A DNA stretch of 37,552 bases from Acholeplasmatales bacterium. Lineage in GTDB: Bacteria; Bacillota_I; Bacilli_A; Izemoplasmatales; Hujiaoplasmataceae. The stretch spans positions 1-37,552 of the forward strand of contig DMTN01000052.1 of NCBI GenBank assembly GCA_003477305.1. Reading direction: 5' to 3'. Each line of letters starts with the position of its first letter. Position 1 is the first letter of the stretch. Positions 31,730 to 37,552 of the stretch are shown here, piece by piece. Both the position numbers and the translations under genes were made by a program. The notes beneath the pieces were generated by a model. That model was not told the DNA's origin. It saw only the letters and a list, made by a program, of their open reading frames with translations, and ran no database searches.

Positions 31730-33379
31730 ATGGGTTCGGACGTATTGAGCATCGAAAAGAAACTGCTGAAGCGCAACAAATGGAATTACAGTCTCGGCGG
31801 CATCGGACGCGACATGATCTATCAACTGGTGGCGACCTTTTTGATGTCGTACATCCAGTTCTCGGGTCTCGGCCTCACCAAGGAACAGTTCGGCACGATC
31901 GGCATCATGCTCGTGGTCGGACGCATCTGGGACGCGATCAACGACCCGTTCATGGGATCGATCGTCGAGAATACGCACAGCAAATGGGGTAAATTCCGTC
32001 CGTGGATCCTGATCGGCGGCATTCTCACGAGCATCGTCATCCTCATCATGTTCAACTTCCGTCCGAGCGGATGGGGGTTCGTCGTGTTCTTCGCCATCAT
32101 CTACCTGCTTTGGGAAGCGGCCTTCACGCTCAACGACATTCCTTACTGGTCGCTCGTTCCGGCGCTCTCGCATGAGAAGAAGGAACGCGACTCGATTACG
32201 ACGATGGTCGTCGTCTTCGCCGGCGTGGGCGCTTTCGTCGCCAACGCAATCGTTGCCTTCACGACCGTCGGCAACGCCGTCGCCGGCTACCGCAACGTCT
32301 CGATCCTGTTCGTCGTCATCTTCCTCGCCTGCACCTGTCTCACCGTGTTCGGCGTCAAGGAACCGGCCGAAGCGGAAGCAAGCGCAAAGGCCGAAAAGAT
32401 CGGACTCAAACAGATGTTCAAGATCATCTTCAAGAACGACCAGCTGCTCTGGGCGTCGCTTGCGCTCATCCTGTACTCGGTCGGATCGAACCTGCTCGTC
32501 GTCCTCGGGTATAATTTCTTCTATCTCGAAATCGGCTACAACGGCGCCTTGACGATGGCCTTTATCGTCACCTTCGCCGTCTCGACGTTCTCGATTCAGG
32601 GATTCTATGCCGCTCTCGCCAAGCGGTACACCCGTAAGCAGCTGATGACCTACAGCGTCATCACACTGATCTTCGGCTATGCCGTGATCCTGCTGCTCGG
32701 CTGGTTCGACTTTCTCCCGATCAACGTCGTCCTCGTCTGCCTCTTCGGCGCTTTCGTCTTCTCCGGTCAGGCGATTTTCTACATGGTCCTGATCGTCAAC
32801 ATGGCCAACACCATCGAATACAACCAGCATCTCACCGGCAACCGCAACGAAGCGGTCATCTTCGCCCTCCGTCCGTTCGTCGCCAAGTTCGGCAGCGCGA
32901 TCGAGCAGGGCATCTTCGCCGCCGTCCTGCTCGCTTCCGGCGTCTATATGATGAGCCAGAACGTGAGCGCCCTCGAAAACCTCAAATCGACCTTCGACAA
33001 CCTGACCGTCGAAGAACGGATCGTCTTCATGGAAAACGCCGAAGACGGCATCGTCATCCTCGACAACATCGATGTCGAAGATGACGAAAAGACGGCCATC
33101 TACGCGGCCATCCAAGATCCCGACAACCATGTTTTCACGCAGGATCCGGAGACGCTTCTGTGGTCGATGTCGATCAACGAGGCGGCCGACACCGTCTTCC
33201 ATGATCTCGCTTCCAGCAATCTGCGCGCCCGCATCATCCTGCGCCTCGCCATCACGATTCTGCCGGTCATCCTGATCGGGTCGGCCTTCCTCGTCCTGAA
33301 GAAGAAGTTCATCATCGATGAGAAGTACTACGAAGAAATCACCGCCGGCCAAGCCAAGGACGCCGCGACCGTCGCCTAA
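31730..33379 (+). CDS. GPH-family (glycoside-pentoside-hexuronide) cation symporter
   Basis: This 549-residue MFS protein starts at ATG 31730 after CGGAGG. The GPH pattern is clear: the N-terminal YSLGGIGRDMIYQLVATFL, DAINDPFMGSIVENTHSKWG and RPWILIGGI in the first half, and EWNEAAFTLNDIPYW-like segment (WEAAFTLNDIPYWSL). It likely imports a sugar or glycoside with Na+ or H+. Between the last two TM helices there is a hydrophilic, acidic insertion of about 90 residues (409-500) not seen in MelB-type members. The glycosyltransferase gene follows in the same direction 31 bases later. Substrate unknown. Confidence 0.9.
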   Translation: MGSDVLSIEKKLLKRNKWNYSLGGIGRDMIYQLVATFLMSYIQFSGLGLTKEQFGTIGIMLVVGRIWDAINDPFMGSIVENTHSKWGKFRPWILIGGILTSIVILIMFNFRPSGWGFVVFFAIIYLLWEAAFTLNDIPYWSLVPALSHEKKERDSITTMVVVFAGVGAFVANAIVAFTTVGNAVAGYRNVSILFVVIFLACTCLTVFGVKEPAEAEASAKAEKIGLKQMFKIIFKNDQLLWASLALILYSVGSNLLVVLGYNFFYLEIGYNGALTMAFIVTFAVSTFSIQGFYAALAKRYTRKQLMTYSVITLIFGYAVILLLGWFDFLPINVVLVCLFGAFVFSGQAIFYMVLIVNMANTIEYNQHLTGNRNEAVIFALRPFVAKFGSAIEQGIFAAVLLASGVYMMSQNVSALENLKSTFDNLTVEERIVFMENAEDGIVILDNIDVEDDEKTAIYAAIQDPDNHVFTQDPETLLWSMSINEAADTVFHDLASSNLRARIILRLAITILPVILIGSAFLVLKKKFIIDEKYYEEITAGQAKDAATVA

Positions 33380-33410
33380 AAAAATCGTTTGCCGGAAAGG
33401 TCGTCACCGT

Positions 33411-34259
33411 ATGAATCCAGGTCGCACCTATGCGCTTCTCGTGACGCTCGATGCCGGCTATCTGAAACAACTCGCGGTCATGTTGAAATCGATCCTGAAC
33501 GTCGAACCGCGCGTCAATCTCGACGTATACATCCTTCATAAAAAACTCCGACCCGAGCATTTCGACAAGGTGCTCTTTGCCATCGGTGGCGCCCGGGTCC
33601 GGTTTCTGCCGATTGCGATCGACGACGACTCGCTTTCCGGCGCGCCGACGACGAAACGCTATCCGCTCGAAATGTACTACCGCCTGCTGGCGAGCCGGTA
33701 CCTGCCGATCGATCTTGACCGCGTGCTTTACCTCGACCCCGACGTCGTCGTGATCCATCCGCTCGCGGAACTCTACGACTACCCGCTCGGCGAGCTTGCG
33801 TTCGTCGGTTGTTCGCACGTGACGAGGGGCATGCGCAACCTCAATGCGATCCGCCTCGGCATGTCGAAAACGGCTCCCTACATCAACAGCGGCATCCTCC
33901 TCATGAACCTGCGTGTCCTGCGGCGGATCGTCGACCCCAAGATGATCTACGATTTCATCCGGAAGAACAAGGCGGTCCTGGCCCTTCCCGACCAGGACGT
34001 TTTGTCGGCGCTTTACGGCGACCGGTCCGTTTTGGTCGACTCGCTTCGATTCAACCTCTCCGACCGCTACCTGCGCCTCGCCAATCTGCGACGATCCTTC
34101 AAGGAACCGAAACTCGATCTGGAGTGGGTCAAAAAGCACGGCGTCATCATCCATTACTGCGGCCGCAACAAGCCGTGGAAACCCGATTACGTCGGCGAAC
34201 TCGACGTGTTCTGGAACGAAACCGTCAAAACGGTCGATTTTTCGGCCTGGGAGGTCTGA
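33411..34259 (+). CDS. Glycosyltransferase family 8
   Basis: This 282-residue protein starts at ATG 33411 after GGAAAGG. It has the GT8 features: an N-terminal ALLVTLDAGYLKQLAVMLKS, the DxD motif Asp109-Pro-Asp111 in VLYLDPDVVVIHPL, YINSGILLMNL, and HYCGRNKPW near the end (metal-binding His). Such enzymes transfer sugars from nucleotide-sugar donors with retention; acceptor unknown, often teichoic-acid or glycan related. It abuts the next gene by one base. Confidence 0.93.
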   Translation: MNPGRTYALLVTLDAGYLKQLAVMLKSILNVEPRVNLDVYILHKKLRPEHFDKVLFAIGGARVRFLPIAIDDDSLSGAPTTKRYPLEMYYRLLASRYLPIDLDRVLYLDPDVVVIHPLAELYDYPLGELAFVGCSHVTRGMRNLNAIRLGMSKTAPYINSGILLMNLRVLRRIVDPKMIYDFIRKNKAVLALPDQDVLSALYGDRSVLVDSLRFNLSDRYLRLANLRRSFKEPKLDLEWVKKHGVIIHYCGRNKPWKPDYVGELDVFWNETVKTVDFSAWEV

Positions 34260-34260
34260 C

Positions 34261-34821
34261 ATGATCTACGTCATCACCGGCGTCGCGAAGGCCGGCAAGA
34301 CCTTCGTTTCCCGCCGCATCCTGCGGGAGAAGGCCATTTCTGTCTTCTCGACCGACTATCTCATGATGACCCTCGCGATCGGTGATCCGGAACACCGCCT
34401 CGACCCCGACGCCGACGACAAGATCGTTTCGAAGGCGCTTGAACCCTATCTCTACGGTTTGATCCAAACCATGATCGACAACGGCTTCGACCAGATCATC
34501 GAAGGCGTGCACTTCCTGCCGACGTTCGCCGACCGACTCATGAAGGCGTTTCCCGGCAAGATCCGTTTCGTCTATCTTGGCTACCGTCTCGCCGATCCCG
34601 GCGCGAAGATGAAGGAAATCCTGACGCACGCCAAAGATATGGAGAACGCCTGGTTCCTCACCTACCCGCCGAAAGAGATGCAGAAACTCGTCCGTTACCT
34701 GATCGACGAAAGCGAGCGCATCAAGCTGGAAACCGAACTCTATGGTCTTCCGTATGTCGAGATCACCGACATCGTCAAAGACGCCGACCTGATCCTCGAA
34801 CGGCTGTTCGCCGTCCGCTGA
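34261..34821 (+). CDS. P-loop kinase-like protein
   Basis: This 186-residue protein has a Walker A loop GVAKAGKT (7-14), the short strand SVFSTDYLMMTLAI, DQIIEGVHFLP as the Walker B-like strand, and a long C-terminal helix region. It resembles 2-phosphoglycerate-kinase/zeta-toxin-like small kinases. It starts 1 base after the GT8 stop, so the two are probably co-translated. A weak hairpin follows it (34809-34833). Confidence 0.78.
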   Translation: MIYVITGVAKAGKTFVSRRILREKAISVFSTDYLMMTLAIGDPEHRLDPDADDKIVSKALEPYLYGLIQTMIDNGFDQIIEGVHFLPTFADRLMKAFPGKIRFVYLGYRLADPGAKMKEILTHAKDMENAWFLTYPPKEMQKLVRYLIDESERIKLETELYGLPYVEITDIVKDADLILERLFAVR

Positions 34822-34845
34822 CGCAGGTCGGCGGTTTTGGTTTAT
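34809..34845 (+). terminator. Possible weak terminator after the kinase gene
   Basis: CGCCG (34809-34813) / CGGCG (34829-34833) with further possible inner pairs, then GGTTTTGGTTT. The stem overlaps the gene end and the T-run is interrupted. Confidence 0.35.
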
Positions 34846-34878
34846 GAAGAAAGGAAACGCCGCGGTGAGCAATTGCGA

Positions 34879-34908
34879 TTGACGGACGGACCGATCATTT
34901 GATACAAT
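34879..34908 (+). promoter_or_regulatory. mntP: Promoter of mntP
   Basis: TTGACG (34879-34884), 18 bases, TACAAT (34903-34908) preceded by TGA. The transcript would begin near 34915, giving a leader of about 80 bases. Confidence 0.65.
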
Positions 34909-34922
34909 GCTTTTATGTACTT

Positions 34923-34945
34923 GGAGCCGGTTTGCGCCGGACTCC
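34923..34945 (+). promoter_or_regulatory. mntP: Hairpin in the mntP leader
   Basis: GGAGCCGG (34923-34930) pairs with CCGGACTCC (34937-34945) with one bulged A. The CTCC of its 3' arm could instead pair with the GGAG of the mntP ribosome binding site (34983-34987), so two exclusive structures are possible. It does not match the yybP-ykoY manganese riboswitch that often precedes mntP. Confidence 0.35.
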
Positions 34946-34994
34946 CCATCCCGGATCGTCGGCGTGGCGGTCACTGTAAAACGGAGGATTGGCA

Positions 34995-35552
34995 ATGGCT
35001 TGGTGGGAAACGGTTTTGGTCGCCTTCGGGTTAGCGATGGATGCATTCGCGGTATCCGTCTGCAAGGGCGTCATCATGCGCAAGGCCGCATGGAAGAATG
35101 GGCTTCTGATCGGTTTTGTATTCGGCGTTTTCCAGTTCGCGATGCCCGTCGCGGGGTACTTTCTCGGTTCGACGTTTTCGTCCTATGTGACGGAATTCGA
35201 TCACTGGATCGCCTTCGGACTGCTCCTTGCGATCGGAATCAAGATGCTCGTCGAGTCGTTCCGCGCCGATCACGAAGCGTGCGACCTCTCGCTTAAGGCG
35301 ACCGAACTGCTCGGTCTCGGCGTCGCCACGTCGATCGACGCGCTCGCGGTCGGCTTGTCGTTATCTTTCCTCGAAACCGACATCCTCGCCGCCTCCGCCG
35401 TGATCGGCGTCATTACCTTTGGATTATCCTTCTTTGGCTTTATCCTCGGTCGCCGGATCGGCTCGTTCATCCGGCGCCGCGCCGGGTTCTTCGGCGGGTT
35501 GATCCTGATTTTCATCGGGGTGCGGATCCTTTTCGAACATCTCGCGGACTAA
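34995..35552 (+). CDS. mntP: Manganese efflux pump MntP
   Basis: This 185-residue protein starts at ATG 34995, 7 bases after GGAGG; TTG 34989 is in frame but too close. It has six TM helices in two inverted repeats, each with a conserved acid: Asp16 in FGLAMDAFAVS and Asp115 in GVATSIDALAVG, which is the MntP signature. It exports Mn(II) to prevent toxicity. The known family is often Mn-regulated; here the short leader may hold a local control element. Confidence 0.94.
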   Translation: MAWWETVLVAFGLAMDAFAVSVCKGVIMRKAAWKNGLLIGFVFGVFQFAMPVAGYFLGSTFSSYVTEFDHWIAFGLLLAIGIKMLVESFRADHEACDLSLKATELLGLGVATSIDALAVGLSLSFLETDILAASAVIGVITFGLSFFGFILGRRIGSFIRRRAGFFGGLILIFIGVRILFEHLAD

Positions 35553-35553
35553 C

Positions 35554-35592
35554 AAAAAAATCTTCCGACCTTTGCGGGCCGGAAGATTTTTT
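35554..35592. terminator. Bidirectional terminator after mntP
   Basis: AAAAATCTTCCG (to 35567) / CGGAAGATTTTT (from 35580), long stem flanked by A-run and T-run; shared with the convergent EEP gene. Confidence 0.92.
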
Positions 35593-36705
35593 CTAGAAGT
35601 GGATTGTCATGACGACCGGATTATGGTCGCTGTGATGAAAGCCGAGATCGAGCGTTTCGACCGATTCGATCGTGATGTTCGGGGAGACGATGAAGCCGTC
35701 GATCAGGTAATACTGGTTGTTCGCGTCGTCGACGAGATCGAGCGGGCGGTTCAAAAGGCGGCAGGTGGGGGTCGTCATGTCGATGCCGTACTGCCAGCCA
35801 TTCTCCGAAAACCACGCCCCGTCCATCGCGAACGCTTCCCAGTAGGAAGGATCCTTGAGCGGGAAATGATAACTGGATTCGCCGTCGACCTCGGTCACGG
35901 CATCCGGGAAGGACTGGTTGAAGTCGCCGCCGACGACCACGAAGTTGCCGGCATCGTATTCATCCGCCATAACGTCGCGGAGGGCGGCCATCTCCTGGAC
36001 GCGCATCGTGCCGTCGTCGTAGGCGGACAGATGGACGTTGATCAGGACGAGGAAATGGTCGGAACCGACGATCGGGGTACGAACCACGGTGATGCAGCGT
36101 TTGAGATTCGCGAGCCGGAGCGGCCAGGAGAACGCGCCGGGGAGTTGGATGCGTTGCGCGGTTTCGATATCCGAGAATTTCGAAAAGGTGGCAATGCCGC
36201 TTTCGACCTTGCCCATCATCTGTTTCAGATCAAAGGGGAACGGCACGAACAGACAACGGTAGTTGATGCCGAAAACCGTTGGGCGGGAGAGCAGGTCGGC
36301 ATAGGTTGTGTATTGCATCGTCTGATAGGAACGATCGGAACCCTCGTCGACTTCTTGAAGAAAGTAGATGTCGGCCGCGGTGTCAATCAGGGTGTCGGTG
36401 ATGCCCGCGATGTTGGCCTCGACTTCTTCCAACGAGTCCATGCGGCCCTTCACGCCACCGTCCATCACGAAGTCCTCGGTTTCCGAGAGCGAAGCGTAGC
36501 CGAGGTTCCAGGTCATGATCTTGATCGAGACCCCGCTTTCAAGTTCCACCGGATCGATGTTCGTAGTCGGCGCATGACTGACCACGAGGCCCTCGACTGC
36601 GGGCGGATTGAATTCGGTCACCTGGAGCGTGACGACGAAGGCGACCGCGGCCGCGACCACCACGACGACGAGGAGAAGGAGCAGTTTCAGCAATCTTTTC
36701 AACAA
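35593..36705 (-). CDS. Membrane-anchored endonuclease/exonuclease/phosphatase (EEP) family protein
   Basis: This 370-residue protein begins with one TM helix (about 6-29) as anchor and a soluble EEP domain: Asn67 in IMTWNLGY, Glu118 in YFLQEVD, His225 in INVHLSAYD, Asp261/Asn263 in GGDFNQ, and Ser359-Asp360-His361 in SDHNPVV, i.e. all metal and catalytic positions of the DNase I/sphingomyelinase fold. It cuts a phosphodiester in DNA, RNA, inositol phosphates or lipids outside the cell; which is unknown. The start is TTG 36705 (or TTG 36702), because an in-frame TGA lies just upstream and no ATG is available. Confidence 0.9.
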   Translation of the reverse strand: MLKRLLKLLLLLVVVVVAAAVAFVVTLQVTEFNPPAVEGLVVSHAPTTNIDPVELESGVSIKIMTWNLGYASLSETEDFVMDGGVKGRMDSLEEVEANIAGITDTLIDTAADIYFLQEVDEGSDRSYQTMQYTTYADLLSRPTVFGINYRCLFVPFPFDLKQMMGKVESGIATFSKFSDIETAQRIQLPGAFSWPLRLANLKRCITVVRTPIVGSDHFLVLINVHLSAYDDGTMRVQEMAALRDVMADEYDAGNFVVVGGDFNQSFPDAVTEVDGESSYHFPLKDPSYWEAFAMDGAWFSENGWQYGIDMTTPTCRLLNRPLDLVDDANNQYYLIDGFIVSPNITIESVETLDLGFHHSDHNPVVMTIHF

Positions 36706-36729
36706 AGGACATCACTCGCTTTCATTTCC

Positions 36730-36761
36730 ATTATACCCTTTCTTCCGCGATTTGGTATAAT
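36730..36761. promoter_or_regulatory. Divergent promoters for EEP and YhhN genes
   Basis: TATAAT on the minus strand (36735-36730) and TTTGGTATAAT on the plus strand (TATAAT 36756-36761) lie 20 bases apart and face away from each other, so one regulator could affect both. Confidence 0.6.
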
Positions 36762-36796
36762 GAATGCAAGGGTTTTCATCATCGGGGGGAATACAC

Positions 36797-37522
36797 ATGC
36801 CAACACTTCTTGGAATCATGCTTGTCGCCTGGGTCGTCATCGCCGTTGCCGTGACCGTCGTGTTCGTCTGGTTTGAGGTCAGGCACCGTCATCTCACCGC
36901 GTTCTTTCTGAAAGGCTTCGCCAGTTTCTGCTTCATCGTGCTTGCGGTCGGATCGATGCTCTACCGGATCGCGCTCCAAGGGGAAACCGCGACCGTGATG
37001 GATACGGTCGCCGTCTCGCTCTTTCTGCCGGGACTGGTGCTTGGGTTGATGGGCGACTTATTCCTCGCGACCCGCACGCTGCGTCCGAAGGAAGAGAATG
37101 AAAAGATCATCTTCGGCGGCACGGTCACCTTCGCCATGGGCCATCTCTTCTATCTCACCGCGCTGTTCATCATCGCCGGGTTCAACGTTTGGGTGTTCGT
37201 CGCCGCGATCGTGCTTTCGGCCGCCATCTACGGCGCCTCGATCGTCATGAAGTTGAACTGGGGGAAACTCAAGGTTCCATGCATGGCGTACACGTTTTTG
37301 TTATTCCTGTTTGCCTCCCAATCGGTGTTCCTGTGGACCATCGCGGGGGAAACGTGGACCGGGATGCTCGCCATTGGCGGAATCCTCTTCGCCGTCTCCG
37401 ACATGATCCTGTCGCAGATCTATTTCATGAATCAGGAGAACGGCCTCTTCGTCTCGCTGAACCTCGCGACGTATTACGCGGCGCAGATCCTGATCGCGCT
37501 CTCCCTCGTCTTCCTGGCATGA
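36797..37522 (+). CDS. YhhN-family (lysoplasmalogenase-like) membrane protein
   Basis: This 241-residue protein starts at ATG 36797 after a run of G (GGGGGGA). It has about eight TM helices with the YhhN/TMEM86 pattern: GLMGDLFLATRTL, a following FGGTVTFAMGHLFYLTALF, and the late LFAVSDMILSQIYF with the paired Asp residues. Mammalian TMEM86B is a lysoplasmalogenase that cleaves vinyl-ether lipids; bacterial roles are less clear. It is divergent from the EEP gene. The window ends 30 bases after it with no further feature. Confidence 0.85.
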   Translation: MPTLLGIMLVAWVVIAVAVTVVFVWFEVRHRHLTAFFLKGFASFCFIVLAVGSMLYRIALQGETATVMDTVAVSLFLPGLVLGLMGDLFLATRTLRPKEENEKIIFGGTVTFAMGHLFYLTALFIIAGFNVWVFVAAIVLSAAIYGASIVMKLNWGKLKVPCMAYTFLLFLFASQSVFLWTIAGETWTGMLAIGGILFAVSDMILSQIYFMNQENGLFVSLNLATYYAAQILIALSLVFLA

Positions 37523-37552
37523 ACCAACGAAGGGGCTGTAAAGAAACGATAG

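Noticed and set aside
31700..33352. 550-residue minus-strand ORF over the GPH symporter
   Set aside because: Antisense shadow of a recognised transporter; very rich in Asp/Glu, no motif.
34915..34994. yybP-ykoY manganese riboswitch before mntP
   Set aside because: The leader is only about 80 bases and I cannot match the conserved loops of that riboswitch; only a simple hairpin was kept.
1..37552. tRNA, rRNA, CRISPR array, insertion sequence or prophage genes
   Set aside because: I found no cloverleaf-like segment, no spaced direct-repeat array, and no transposase, integrase or phage structural protein in any frame.

Overview
The window looks like chromosomal DNA of a monoderm, Bacillota/Mollicutes-related bacterium. 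Evidence: single-membrane lipoproteins with lipoboxes, strong AGGAGG-type ribosome binding sites, extended -10 promoters (TGnTATAAT), a Bacillus-like Fra/YdhG protein and a Gram-positive-style Opp operon. Most genes are GC-rich, with GAC/ATC/CTC-type codons. UGA serves as a terminal stop in many genes and Trp is UGG, so the standard bacterial code applies. The lineage (for example a GC-rich Izemoplasmatales/Tenericutes relative) is inference.

Layout. 1-2100: an AT-richer left end with a CHASE4-HAMP-GGDEF diguanylate cyclase interrupted by an in-frame UGA at a conserved Trp. 2125-4345 (-): heme catalase behind a membrane protein. 4664-6517: a DUF1801 protein, then a GNAT acetyltransferase coupled to a putative HTH protein with a palindrome over its promoter. 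6829-11449 (+): a tightly spaced series with a repeat protein, frataxin-like Fra, a thioesterase, a membrane protein, a GyrI-like protein, an isochorismatase-DUF2087 fusion and a ketopantoate-reductase-family enzyme. 11557-15375: a Rieske protein, a zinc-ribbon membrane protein, then an overlapping run of P-loop kinase, EFR1-type flavodoxin/ferredoxin, alpha/alpha-toroid protein and YbgA-like DUF1722 protein.

15435-19951 is the most interesting part. A heliorhodopsin (Schiff-base Lys250, counterion Glu113) is divergently transcribed from two translationally coupled CrtI/RetSat-type flavoproteins. The first of these carries a C-terminal Cys-rich tail resembling the Fe-S domain of GltD-type proteins. 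No other carotenoid or retinal-synthesis gene is present, so a link to retinal or carotenoid chemistry is a hypothesis. 

20056-28795: a LURP-one-like protein, then an oligopeptide ABC transporter (oppB-C-D-F) with two tandem substrate-binding lipoproteins that arose by duplication including the terminator. oppB carries an apparent frameshift near its start and OppC a large extra external loop. 28953-37522: OsmC, a small membrane protein, Dps, a DsbA-like thiol protein, a thioredoxin-like protein, a GPH sugar:cation symporter, a GT8 glycosyltransferase, a P-loop kinase, the MntP manganese exporter, a membrane-anchored EEP-family hydrolase and a YhhN-family protein. Catalase, Dps, OsmC, Fra, MntP and the thiol proteins together suggest regular exposure to oxidants and control of iron and manganese.
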